Below are positions 1 to 7,996 of a stretch of DNA of 10,847 bases, piece by piece. The notes under the pieces were generated by a model that worked only from the letters and a program-made list of their open reading frames with translations, ran no database searches and was not told the origin of the DNA. How positions within the stretch are numbered: the stretch's first letter is position 1; every line of letters begins with the position of its first letter. Origin of the DNA: TMED69 sp036130055. GTDB lineage: Bacteria; Pseudomonadota; Gammaproteobacteria; Ga0077536. Location of the stretch: the NCBI GenBank assembly GCA_036130055.1, contig JAYYOR010000028.1, positions 1 through 10,847 on the forward strand, given 5' to 3'. Position numbers and translations under genes: made by a program.

Positions 1-1400
1 TCCTCAATTTCTCTTGGATAGATATTTTCTCCTCCTCTGATGATCATATCTTTTACTCGACCAACAATATTTCCATATCCTGAATCATCAATGATAGCGA
101 GGTCGCCAGTTTTCATCCAACCGGTCTCTGTAAGAACTTCATTAGTTTTTTCAGCATCATCCCAGTAACCTTTCATTACACTGTAACCACGTGTACATAA
201 TTCACCTTTGGTTCCGCGAGCAACTACTTTTCCATTTTTATCAATAATTTTAACCTGAATATGTGGTTGTACTTTACCAACTGTTGATACCCGTCTTTCA
301 AGTGGGTCGTCAGTTGCTGATTGGAAACTCACTGGACTGGTTTCTGTCATACCATAAGCGATGGTCATCTCTCGCACGTGCATGTTACTTTGTACCTTTT
401 TCATTACCTCTATCGGACAAGGTGCTCCTGCCATAATACCAGTTCTCAAGCTGTCGAAAGAGTAGTTGTTGAAAGAGGGGTTTTCCAACATTGCTACAAA
501 CATAGTTGGAACTCCATGGATTGCCGTACATTTGTATTTATCAATGGCTTCAAGGCATGTATTTGGATCGAAGGAATAATCGGGAAGCACTATTGTTGCT
601 TTGTGAGAAACACAAGTGAGGATTCCCATTACCATTCCAAAACAGTGATAAAGAGGAACCGGAACACAAAGAATGTCACGATTAGAAAAGCGCATGGCTT
701 CACCAACAAAAAAACCATTATTTACTATATTAAAATGGGTTAGGGTTGCACCTTTAGGAGAACCGGTGGTGCCACTAGTGAATTGAATGTTTATGTCCTC
801 GTCAGGATCTAAATTGATATCTGTTAAGGAACTTGGCCCCTCTAAGTTAACAAGATTTTCAAAGGAATTGATTTTAGTATTTTTATCTTTGTTGATAATA
901 AATATTGATTTTAAATTCGGAAGCTCTTGCAAATTTAAGTCGCTGCCGGTTTCGTTGATTATTCCAGGAGCTATATCGTTTATCATTGACACGTAATTAC
1001 TAGTTTTAAAAGCGGATGCCATAACGAGGATTTTGCACTGAACTTTATTTAAAGCATACTTTAGTTCATTTTTTCGATACGCTGGATTGATGGTTACTAA
1101 GATGGCTCCAATCTTTGCGCTCGCAAACTGAAGTAGCACCCATTCAATGCAGTTAGGCGCCCAAATACCTATTCTGTCACCCTTCTGCAATCCTGCATTA
1201 ACTAATCCGTTAGCAATTTTTTCTGCTTCTTCATGGAGCTCTTTATAAGATAGAGTTCTGTTTTGATGTTGACTTATGAGCGCTTGTTTTTCAGGATGGC
1301 TGTCTGCCGCTTCCGCTAAAATTTGCCAGACTGTCTTAAATAACAAGGGTTTATCGCTAGCACCGCTAACGTAACTTAATATTTTACTTTTTTTTGCCAT
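1..1400 (-). CDS. AMP-forming fatty-acyl-CoA synthetase (ANL superfamily), partial at 3' end
   Basis: Probably activates a fatty or other carboxylic acid to acyl-CoA through an acyl-adenylate, using ATP and CoA, in the cytoplasm. I translated 466 residues from the ATG at 1400; the gene runs off the left edge. ANL motifs appear in order: P-loop FTSGTTGSPKGA at residues 207-218, the YGMTETSP adenylate motif at 349-356, TGDL at 431-434 within TGDLAIIDDSGYG, and the hinge region GRVKDMIIRGGENIYP at 447-462. Family members are usually about 540-560 residues, so the small C-terminal lid with the catalytic lysine is missing from view, not shown to be absent. Overall sequence resembles medium/long-chain FadD- or ACSF2-like enzymes, but chain length cannot be read from motifs. 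It overlaps the upstream thiamine-binding gene by 17 nt and has no strong Shine-Dalgarno, suggesting translational coupling. Confidence 0.93.
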   Translation of the reverse strand, partial: MAKKSKILSYVSGASDKPLLFKTVWQILAEAADSHPEKQALISQHQNRTLSYKELHEEAEKIANGLVNAGLQKGDRIGIWAPNCIEWVLLQFASAKIGAILVTINPAYRKNELKYALNKVQCKILVMASAFKTSNYVSMINDIAPGIINETGSDLNLQELPNLKSIFIINKDKNTKINSFENLVNLEGPSSLTDINLDPDEDINIQFTSGTTGSPKGATLTHFNIVNNGFFVGEAMRFSNRDILCVPVPLYHCFGMVMGILTCVSHKATIVLPDYSFDPNTCLEAIDKYKCTAIHGVPTMFVAMLENPSFNNYSFDSLRTGIMAGAPCPIEVMKKVQSNMHVREMTIAYGMTETSPVSFQSATDDPLERRVSTVGKVQPHIQVKIIDKNGKVVARGTKGELCTRGYSVMKGYWDDAEKTNEVLTETGWMKTGDLAIIDDSGYGNIVGRVKDMIIRGGENIYPREIE

Positions 1401-1701
1401 CTTGGTTTAACTTTTGTTCCACGACATTAACTTTATCTTCCATTGTCTGCTCTTTGTCAACCCTTGTACCTATTTTTAGACTAGTAAATATTCTTTTGGT
1501 GCCTTGTTCATGCAAAAGAGTATGACATTTTTTCACCAGATTCATGACTTCCTCCCATTCGCCTTCTATCACTGTTCCGTAGGGATGAAGTTGATTCTTT
1601 AAACCAGATTTTCTGATCAATTGCTCTAAAGTAGCTATTTCGCCCGAGACAGACACACCAGTACCCATTGGGACAATGCAAAGATCAATTATTACTTTCA
1701 T
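1384..1701 (-). CDS. MTH1187-family thiamine-binding protein (former DUF77)
   Basis: A 105-residue protein of the MTH1187/YqgV family, small ferredoxin-like alpha/beta proteins that form tetramers; several members bind thiamine or HMP-type ligands. Family hallmarks are visible: an N-terminal strand with the IVPMGTG turn (residues 9-15), the LHPYGTVIEGEW block (38-49) that carries the conserved ligand-pocket residues, the VKKCHTLL helix (56-63) and the closing SLKIGTRVDK block (74-83). The charged tail after residue 85 is longer and less conserved. The start ATG at 1701 lies 6 nt after the asnS stop. The 3' end overlaps the acyl-CoA synthetase start in another frame. Family assignment is firm; the biological role (thiamine buffering, salvage or sensing) is not established and no other thiamine gene is visible here. 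Confidence 0.88.
   Translation of the reverse strand: MKVIIDLCIVPMGTGVSVSGEIATLEQLIRKSGLKNQLHPYGTVIEGEWEEVMNLVKKCHTLLHEQGTKRIFTSLKIGTRVDKEQTMEDKVNVVEQKLNQDGKKK
1388..1395 (-). other. A8 homopolymer in a gene overlap (possible slippage site)
   Basis: On the coding strand the overlap of the thiamine-binding gene and the acyl-CoA synthetase gene reads GATGGCAAAAAAAAGTAA. The first gene uses GAT GGC AAA AAA AAG TAA, and the second starts at the ATG within it. The run contains A AAA AAG in the first gene's frame, the classical bacterial -1 slippery heptamer. A -1 ribosomal slip would add only Val-Lys-Tyr before a stop. Loss of one A in the transcript, or a +1 slip, would fuse the two proteins. 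The run is seen directly; slippage is speculation. Confidence 0.3.
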
Positions 1702-1707
1702 TTTGAT

Positions 1708-3060
1708 TTAAAACTCAAGGGAATGGGGTGTTCTGGGGTATGCAATGACGTCTCGAATATTGGTGACTCCTGTTAATAACATGATAAGCCTCTCGAAGCC
1801 CATTCCAAACCCAGCATGTTTTACCGTACCGTATTTTCTTGTTTCTAAATACCACCAGTAGTCATCCATCGTTCTCTCGTCATCGCCCAGCCGCATCTTT
1901 AACTGGTCTGATCTTTCTTCTCTGGCGCTACCTCCAATAAGCTCTCCAACCCTAGGCATGATTAAATCCATACATGACACGGTTTTTTCGTCATCATTTA
2001 ATCTCATATAAAAGGGTTTAATATCTTTAGGCCAATCAGTGATAAATATGGGGCCCTTAAAATGATCATCTGTAATAAACTTTTCGTGTTCTGTTTGCAG
2101 ATCCTTTCCCCATTCAGGCTTAAATTCAAAATTTTTATTTGACTTCTTTAATAATTCTATACAATCTGAGTACGTACATCTATGAAATCGTGAACTCAGC
2201 ATTTCAAGACGTTTTTCTAAACCTTTATCAACGTAATTTTTAAATAATGTCATCTCCTCGTGACATTCTTCTAGTGCTTCTTTTGTCACTTGCTTTATAA
2301 AATTTTCAGCTAGGTCCATATCATCCGATAAATCAGCAAAAGCTATTTCAGGTTCTACCATCCAAAATTCGGAGACATGACGAGCAGTATTCGAGTTTTC
2401 AGCTCTGAAAGCTGGACCAAACGTGTATACCCTTGAATGTGATAAACAATAGGTCTCTAGAGGCAATTGACCGGATACGGTTAAATGGGCAGGTCTGCCG
2501 AAAAAATTTTCCTTACCCAACATATGCTCAACATTAAACATCTCACCTGCACCTTCGCAATCAGACCCGGTTATAATTGGGGTGTGTATTTGTACGAAAT
2601 TATTTTGGTGAAAATAATTGTGGATTGAAAAACTTAATTGTGAGCGTATTCGAGCGAGTGCGGCATATTTGTTTGTTCTTCCTCTAAGGTGAGCTATGCC
2701 CCGTAAAAATTCGTCAGAATGACGCTTTTTTTGGAGAGGGTAGTCGATGTCACAATATCCAAGCACAGATATCGATTCAGCCGATACTTCCCATTTCTGA
2801 TTGGCACCTTCCGATTCTATCAGGTTGCCGTTCACTGAAATACTAGCTCCAGTTGAAAGTGTTTCCAAAGGCTCAGATTGCTTGGTTTCATCGTTTATAA
2901 CTATTTGCAGATTAGATTGACAGCTCCCGTCGTTGAGTTCTATAAACACAATATTTTTCGAACTTCTCTTGGTTTTGATCCAACCTTCTATGCTTATCGC
3001 TGGTAACGGCTCGTCTCTTAATAAAAGATCTTTGCAAGTATGCTTATTTTTAAGGAACAT
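1708..3060 (-). CDS. asnS: Asparaginyl-tRNA synthetase
   Basis: Class IIb aminoacyl-tRNA synthetase that charges tRNA-Asn with asparagine in the cytosol. The 450 residues match the family size (E. coli AsnS is 466). An N-terminal OB-fold anticodon-binding domain spans about 20-105 (IEGWIKTKR at 24-32). Motif 1 lies around 140-165, motif 2 is FGPAFRAENSNTARH (214-228) followed by EFWMVEPE, and motif 3 is GFGMGFERLIMLLTG (417-431). The C-terminus RDVIAYPRTP (436-445) is typical of AsnRS, and the protein lacks the large insertion expected of bacterial AspRS. The start is backed by an AGAGG ribosome site at 3066-3070 inside the last codons of metH, 5 nt before the ATG. Only 1 nt separates it from the metH stop, so translation is probably coupled. 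Presence of AsnRS means Asn-tRNA need not depend on the GatCAB amidotransferase route. Confidence 0.97.
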   Translation of the reverse strand: MFLKNKHTCKDLLLRDEPLPAISIEGWIKTKRSSKNIVFIELNDGSCQSNLQIVINDETKQSEPLETLSTGASISVNGNLIESEGANQKWEVSAESISVLGYCDIDYPLQKKRHSDEFLRGIAHLRGRTNKYAALARIRSQLSFSIHNYFHQNNFVQIHTPIITGSDCEGAGEMFNVEHMLGKENFFGRPAHLTVSGQLPLETYCLSHSRVYTFGPAFRAENSNTARHVSEFWMVEPEIAFADLSDDMDLAENFIKQVTKEALEECHEEMTLFKNYVDKGLEKRLEMLSSRFHRCTYSDCIELLKKSNKNFEFKPEWGKDLQTEHEKFITDDHFKGPIFITDWPKDIKPFYMRLNDDEKTVSCMDLIMPRVGELIGGSAREERSDQLKMRLGDDERTMDDYWWYLETRKYGTVKHAGFGMGFERLIMLLTGVTNIRDVIAYPRTPHSLEF

Positions 3061-3061
3061 C

Positions 3062-6000
3062 CTAACCTCTATTGTAACTCAATACGGGCGCTAACCATTT
3101 TTCAACTTCTTCGAGCGAATTATTTTTTCGTTTGGAAACATCTAAGATCTGAGATTCATCAACTTTTCCTACCCCAAAGTAACGTGCTTCCTTATTGGCG
3201 AAATACCAACCGGAGACAGATGCGCCAGGGTACATTGCGTAACTTTCAGTTAGTCTTACGCCTATTTCATTTTCGATATTTAAAAGGTCCCAAATAACAG
3301 CTTTATGAGTGTGATCTGGGCAGGCAGGATATCCAGGTGCTGGTCTAATCCCAGTGTAGCATTCTTTAATCAATTCCTCATTGTTAAACTGTTCATCTCT
3401 GGCATAACCCCAGTAACTCCTGCGAACGTCTTGATGCAGTTTTTCAGCAAAAGCTTCGGCAAACCTATCAGCCAATGCTTTCACCATAATTGAATTATAG
3501 TCATCGTTATTTTTTTCATAGAAACTCGATAATTCATCTAGTTCTAAACCTGAACAAACTACGAACGCACCTAAATAATCGGTTAAGTTGCTTGATTTCG
3601 GTGCTATGTAATCGGATAAGCAAAAATTGGCCTGTCCGGCTGGCTTCTTGTGTTGTTGACGAAGCAGGTGTATCAAGTGAGTTTGATTCTGGCAGCAGCA
3701 ATTTGATTGATCATAAATTTCTATATCATCGCCGATAGAATTTGCTTTAAATATTCCAAATCGACCTTTTGGTTGTATTTGGACTTTTTCTAAAATTATT
3801 CCAAGCATTTTTTGAGCATCTTCAAAAAGGTCGCTGGCTTGCTTACCAACAATTTCATCTGTAAGAATTCTGGGATATTTGCCGGCAAGCTCCCAAGTCA
3901 TGAAGAAAGGAGTCCAGTCTATAAAGGGAATAAGCTCCCTGAAATTGGTCGTAACGGTCAAAGGGCCTAATTCGTTAGGTTTCGTAATATAGTCTTCAGA
4001 CCAATTAATTTTTAATTTATTTTTTCTGGCTTCTTCAATTGAAATAATGTCACGTTCCTTTTGCCGTGAGAAATGTCGCGCTTTAGTTTTCTCGTAGTCT
4101 TTGTTAGTGTCAGAAATGAAACCTTCTCTTATCGTTTCACTTAACAGTGATGTTGCCACTCCAACAGCTTTAGAAGCATCTTTAACGTGGATTGCGAAGC
4201 CGTTTTTATATTCGGGTGTAATCTTTACTGCGGTGTGTGTTTTAGATGTAGTAGCGCCTCCGATCAATAAAGGTATATTTAATTTAGCTTTTTCCATTTC
4301 TCTGGCAACTGTTATCATTTCATCGAGAGACGGTGTTATTAAACCACTTAAACCTATGATATCAGCCTGGTGGTTTTTAGCTTCATTGAGGATTTTTTCA
4401 CATGACACCATTACACCTAAATCGATAACTTCATAACCATTACATTGTAAAACTACACTAACAATATTCTTCCCAATATCATGAACATCACCTTTAACGG
4501 TTGCTATCAAAACTATTCCCTTTTTCGTGTTGTTTCCTTCTTTGGCTTTTGTTGCTTCTATAAACGGAATCAAGTGAGCCACGGATTGTTTCATTACTCG
4601 AGCGCTCTTAACAACTTGAGGTAAAAACATTTTTCCTTCGCCAAACAAGTCGCCCACTATATTCATACCGTCCATCAATGGTCCTTCAATTACTTCTAAA
4701 GGTCGAGCAAATTGTTGTCTTACCTCCTCCGTATCCTCCACTACATGCTCGTTTATGCCGTGAATTAAAGCATGAATCAATCTATCTTTGGGTTCTTTTT
4801 TACGCCATTCATCCGTCGACTTTTTTTTAGCATTTTTTTCTAAGTTGAATTGCGCTGCTCTCTCTATAAGCCTGTCCGTTGCCTCCGCATCAGTGTTGAA
4901 AAGAACATCCTCGATGTCTTTAAGCAATTTTTTATCGATGTTTTCATAAATTCCTAATTGTCCAGAATTAACGATGGCCATATCCATACCCGCCTTGATA
5001 GCGTGATAAAGGAATGCTGAATGCATTGCTTCTCTAACGTGATTATTTCCTCTAAAAGAAAATGAAATGTTGCTTAAACCCCCGCTTACCATAGCGTAAG
5101 GAAGATTCTTTTTTATTTCCTTTATAGCCTCAATAAATGATTTTGCATATTCATTATGTTCTTCCATCCCGGTTGCTATAGTAAGAATATTGGGATCAAA
5201 TATAATGTCTTCTGGTGGAAACGCCGCTTTTTCTATTAATAAATTATAACTACGGGTGCAGATATCTAGTTTTCTCTTAGTAGAAGTTGCTTGACCTTTT
5301 TCATCAAAAGCCATGACCACCACTGCAGCTCCGTAAGCCCTTACCGATCGGGCTTTCTGCAGAAATTCTTCTTCTCCCTCTTTTAAACTAATAGAGTTAA
5401 CGATTCCTTTGCCCTGCATACATTGCAGCCCAGCCTCGATTACTTCCCATTTTGAAGAATCTATCATAATTGGTACGCGGCTAATTTCAGGTTCTGACGC
5501 GACTAGATTCATAAACTCCCGCATTAGACTTTTTGAATCCAACATCCCCTCATCGAGGTTGATATCAATAATCTGCGCCCCATTAATTACTTGTTGCCGG
5601 GCGATTTGCAATGCTTCCTCGAGTTTTCCACCTTTAATGAGTTTTGAAAACTTTGGGGAGCCAGTGACATTGGTTCTTTCTCCAACGTTTACAAAGTTTA
5701 TGTTTTCGTCAATGTGCAAGGGCTCAAGTCCGCTTAAGCGGCAATGTTTTTTGATTTTAGGTATTTTTCTAGGAGGATATTTTTTGCTTAATTTTCTAAT
5801 TTCACTGATATGTTCCGGTGTTGTACCGCAACAACCGCCATAAATGTTCGCAATGCCCTCTTCAAAGTAGGGCTCTAACACATCAGCAAAATATTTTGGT
5901 GACTGATCGTATTCACCAAAAGCATTTGGTAGGCCTGCATTAGGATGAACGCAGACGAAGGTATCACAATGGTCTGATAAGTCTTTGACGTGTGTTTTTA

Positions 6001-6757
6001 GGTCTTCTGCCCCAAGTGCGCAGTTAAACCCGACCGCAAGTGGATTGGCATGTCTGAGTGAGTTCAGCATAGCGATAGAAGTTTGGCCTGATAAAGTTCT
6101 ACCGCTTTTATCAGTGATTGTACCTGAAATCATGATAGGTAAAGTCTTGTTCTTTTTTTTAAGTGCGTGATTGACGGCAATTATTGCTGCTTTGGCATTT
6201 AGGGTATCAAAAACTGTTTCGATAAAAATGATGTCAGAACCTCCATCAATTAATCCAAAAGTAGCTTCCTTATAGGATTCCACCAGTTGTGCGAAAGTAA
6301 CTGCCCTAGAACCTGGACTATTGACGTCAGTAGACATCGAGGCCGTTCTGTTTGTTGGACCAAGGATTCCAGCAACTAATTTTGGTCTGCCATTTGATGA
6401 TTTTGATTCATCGAGGTGTTTTTGAATCGCCATGTTTGCGATTTCTGCACCTATCTTGTTCAGCTCGTAAACCAGGTGCTCTGTGCCATAGTCTGCTTGT
6501 CCAAACGATGTTGAGTTAAATGTATTTGTTTCGATAATGTCTGCGCCGGCATGCAAGAAGTCTTTGTGTATATCGATAATGCTTTCAGGGTGCGTTAGGG
6601 TAAGAATATCATTGTTGCCTTTGAGCGGCATTTTATGATTTTTTAGTATATTTCCGCGAAAATGGTCTTCCTCAAGCGTTAAGGCTTGGATCATCGTCCC
6701 CATAGCTCCATCCAAAACCAGTATGTTTTGGGCTAAAATTTTTTCAATGTTCTTCAT
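3062..6757 (-). CDS. metH: Cobalamin-dependent methionine synthase
   Basis: Transfers the methyl group of 5-methyltetrahydrofolate to homocysteine through methylcobalamin, giving methionine and tetrahydrofolate. It has 1231 residues (E. coli MetH is 1227) and all four modules. The homocysteine domain (about 1-330) has zinc ligands Cys246 (GFNCALG), Cys309 and Cys310 (GGCCGT). The pterin domain begins near FVNVGERTNVTGS (355-367). The helical cap spans about 650-740. The B12 Rossmann domain has GDVHDIGKN with His759 as the cobalt ligand, plus Ser804 and Ser810. The AdoMet reactivation domain has RPAPGYPACPDHT (1138-1150) and YPGASVSGWYF (1176-1186). The key catalytic and cofactor residues I could locate are present. 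It lies 6 nt after lptF and 1 nt before asnS. I see no cobalamin riboswitch upstream. An unusual Cys1020-1022 triplet sits in the reactivation domain. Confidence 0.98.
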   Translation of the reverse strand: MKNIEKILAQNILVLDGAMGTMIQALTLEEDHFRGNILKNHKMPLKGNNDILTLTHPESIIDIHKDFLHAGADIIETNTFNSTSFGQADYGTEHLVYELNKIGAEIANMAIQKHLDESKSSNGRPKLVAGILGPTNRTASMSTDVNSPGSRAVTFAQLVESYKEATFGLIDGGSDIIFIETVFDTLNAKAAIIAVNHALKKKNKTLPIMISGTITDKSGRTLSGQTSIAMLNSLRHANPLAVGFNCALGAEDLKTHVKDLSDHCDTFVCVHPNAGLPNAFGEYDQSPKYFADVLEPYFEEGIANIYGGCCGTTPEHISEIRKLSKKYPPRKIPKIKKHCRLSGLEPLHIDENINFVNVGERTNVTGSPKFSKLIKGGKLEEALQIARQQVINGAQIIDINLDEGMLDSKSLMREFMNLVASEPEISRVPIMIDSSKWEVIEAGLQCMQGKGIVNSISLKEGEEEFLQKARSVRAYGAAVVVMAFDEKGQATSTKRKLDICTRSYNLLIEKAAFPPEDIIFDPNILTIATGMEEHNEYAKSFIEAIKEIKKNLPYAMVSGGLSNISFSFRGNNHVREAMHSAFLYHAIKAGMDMAIVNSGQLGIYENIDKKLLKDIEDVLFNTDAEATDRLIERAAQFNLEKNAKKKSTDEWRKKEPKDRLIHALIHGINEHVVEDTEEVRQQFARPLEVIEGPLMDGMNIVGDLFGEGKMFLPQVVKSARVMKQSVAHLIPFIEATKAKEGNNTKKGIVLIATVKGDVHDIGKNIVSVVLQCNGYEVIDLGVMVSCEKILNEAKNHQADIIGLSGLITPSLDEMITVAREMEKAKLNIPLLIGGATTSKTHTAVKITPEYKNGFAIHVKDASKAVGVATSLLSETIREGFISDTNKDYEKTKARHFSRQKERDIISIEEARKNKLKINWSEDYITKPNELGPLTVTTNFRELIPFIDWTPFFMTWELAGKYPRILTDEIVGKQASDLFEDAQKMLGIILEKVQIQPKGRFGIFKANSIGDDIEIYDQSNCCCQNQTHLIHLLRQQHKKPAGQANFCLSDYIAPKSSNLTDYLGAFVVCSGLELDELSSFYEKNNDDYNSIMVKALADRFAEAFAEKLHQDVRRSYWGYARDEQFNNEELIKECYTGIRPAPGYPACPDHTHKAVIWDLLNIENEIGVRLTESYAMYPGASVSGWYFANKEARYFGVGKVDESQILDVSKRKNNSLEEVEKWLAPVLSYNRG
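3066..3070 (-). promoter_or_regulatory. asnS ribosome binding site inside the metH end
   Basis: AGAGG on the minus strand lies 5 nt upstream of the asnS ATG, overlapping the Arg and Gly codons that end metH. This placement supports the asnS start and implies that ribosomes finishing metH can start asnS. Confidence 0.6.
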
Positions 6758-6763
6758 AAGTCT

Positions 6764-7864
6764 TTAAGTGCGCTTATTGGTTGAGCTTTTTGCTTTTTTT
6801 TTAAAAAAATTTTTGTTTCTTGTTAGAAACAACATTATTGTTAGCACTCCAAAGAATAATACGTGTACCGGCCAGAATCCGACCTCTAAAGGCAGTTCCC
6901 CTTTTCGGAGCATTGATTTAACGGTCCCCAAGCTATTTGAATATATAAAATAAATTGCTATTGTTATTAATAATCCGCTATGCCACGATTTGTTTATATT
7001 ACCAATAGCGATTGATACAGCAGATAATGCCATAAAAATACACAAAATTACGGGAACCAACCTCCACTGAAACTCAATTTTATGAAATGGGTTGTCAGAA
7101 GCTAGAAGCTTGTTAGATGGAATAAAATCCAGGTACTTGTCGTGGTCTGAAAACCTTTTTTGCTCGATTCGAACCAGATACCTATCGAAAAGAGTTTTTG
7201 TGAAGGAACTATCTGCTTGGTTAGTAGCAGTGGCTGAACCAGCCTCAAACACTGCAAATTTATCGCCTGTACTTCTCTGATTTTCAATATACGCGTGTTT
7301 GCTCCTCAAAACTTCTTTTATCTGATCGTTTGTTTTTACTACGAACGGATTCGTAAATTTCTTGCCGTCTTGTTGCTTAGCTTCGCTGTAGAATGTCTGA
7401 GACTTTCCAAATTTTATAAAGATACCAGACTTTATGCCTTCAATAGATGCTGTATTTTTCGTTTCTTCTTTAATTTCTCTCAACCTAGTTTCAAGCACTG
7501 GGTTAAGAGCTAAGCTTGAGATTCCTACCAAAAAACTAGTAAAAACTGCTACTTTAAAAACTAATGAATAGATGCTTAATTTAGCCATCCCGCAGGATTG
7601 CAGGGCTAGCCATTCCCTATGGTTGACTAAGCTTGTTACAACCGTAAAAACCCCTATAAATAACGAAATGGGCAAAATATCCTCTATAGAAATCAGAGTC
7701 TTTAGGCTGATCAGTTTAAATATGTCTTTTGCGGCTATATTTCCCGCAACTGCTTCAGACAGTGAATTTCCGAACCGAGTAGTCAGGAAAATACCCACTA
7801 ATCCGACTATTAGCAAGGATGACACTTGAAAAACGTTTTTATAGAATAACTTGTTGAAAATCAA
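6764..7864 (-). CDS. lptF: LPS export ABC transporter permease LptF (YjgP/YjgQ family)
   Basis: Inner-membrane permease of the LptB2FG complex, which extracts lipopolysaccharide and passes it to the LptC-LptA bridge. The 366 residues equal E. coli LptF in length. Three N-terminal membrane segments (about 13-29, 61-80, 97-120) precede a periplasmic beta-jellyroll (about 130-255) and three more membrane segments (about 268-289, 295-312, 331-348), the standard topology. The loop around HREWLALQSCGMAK (82-95) matches the coupling helix that contacts LptB, and EFQWRL (264-269) leads into TM4 as in the family. The chosen start is TTG at 7864, giving MIFNKLF, which aligns with family N-termini; the frame offers no ATG or GTG upstream before a stop. 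No clear Shine-Dalgarno is present. The usual partner lptG is not adjacent; metH follows after 6 nt. LptF rather than LptG is favoured by N-terminal similarity. Confidence 0.9.
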   Translation of the reverse strand: MIFNKLFYKNVFQVSSLLIVGLVGIFLTTRFGNSLSEAVAGNIAAKDIFKLISLKTLISIEDILPISLFIGVFTVVTSLVNHREWLALQSCGMAKLSIYSLVFKVAVFTSFLVGISSLALNPVLETRLREIKEETKNTASIEGIKSGIFIKFGKSQTFYSEAKQQDGKKFTNPFVVKTNDQIKEVLRSKHAYIENQRSTGDKFAVFEAGSATATNQADSSFTKTLFDRYLVRIEQKRFSDHDKYLDFIPSNKLLASDNPFHKIEFQWRLVPVILCIFMALSAVSIAIGNINKSWHSGLLITIAIYFIYSNSLGTVKSMLRKGELPLEVGFWPVHVLFFGVLTIMLFLTRNKNFFKKKAKSSTNKRT

Positions 7865-7901
7865 TATATTAAAGCCAATAATAAAAAAGAATAAATGAGT
7901 T

Positions 7902-7911
7902 AAACATGTTT
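7902..7911. repeat. 10-bp perfect palindrome AAACATGTTT
   Basis: A self-complementary decamer lies in the predicted untranslated leader of lptF, about 40 bp upstream of its start. It could be an operator half-pair or chance in AT-rich DNA; no regulator is recognisable from it. Confidence 0.25.
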
Positions 7912-7913
7912 CA

Positions 7914-7954
7914 TTGACATTTAATGTTTGCTCTAATTATGCGAAAATTATAAC
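7914..7954 (+). promoter_or_regulatory. Candidate promoter for the cobalamin adenosyltransferase gene
   Basis: The best -10 is TATAAC (7949-7954), 5 of 6 to consensus, with a weak -35 TTTGCT (7927-7932) at 16-bp spacing. A perfect TTGACA lies at 7914-7919, but at 17-18 bp spacing it faces only TTATGC or TATGCG, poor -10 matches. Transcription from the first would begin near 7961 and give a leader of about 35 nt. Assignment is by eye. Confidence 0.35.
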
Positions 7955-7975
7955 TTTTTAAAGGACTTTAGTAAA
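7947..7975 (-). promoter_or_regulatory. Promoter for the lptF-metH-asnS operon
   Basis: On the minus strand a TTTACT -35 (7975-7970, 4 of 6) is followed after exactly 17 bp by a perfect TATAAT -10 (7952-7947). The start would fall near 7940, leaving a leader of about 75 nt before the TTG start. The -10 overlaps the candidate -10 of the divergent gene. Confidence 0.5.
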
Positions 7976-7996
7976 TTCATTTGATTGGTGTAAAGC

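Noticed and set aside
321..996. Plus-strand ORFs of 140 and 69 codons
   Set aside because: They lie opposite the acyl-CoA synthetase reading frame, which carries clear ANL motifs across the same region; their translations show no family features.
1..1400. Truncated acyl-CoA synthetase pseudogene
   Set aside because: The frame is open for all 466 visible codons to the window edge, with intact motifs; the missing end is a window effect.
3040..6170. Several plus-strand ORFs of 61-144 codons
   Set aside because: All are antisense to metH, whose domains and catalytic residues run unbroken through the stretch; the compositions look like shadows.
6768..7829. Short plus-strand ORFs and a minus-strand ORF at 7102-7287
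   Set aside because: They overlap lptF, which is intact with the expected six membrane segments and full family length.
7865..7996. Cobalamin riboswitch ahead of the adenosyltransferase or the metH operon
   Set aside because: The spacer is 132 bp and AT-rich, and I could find no B12-box-like element or the long multi-stem structure the class needs.
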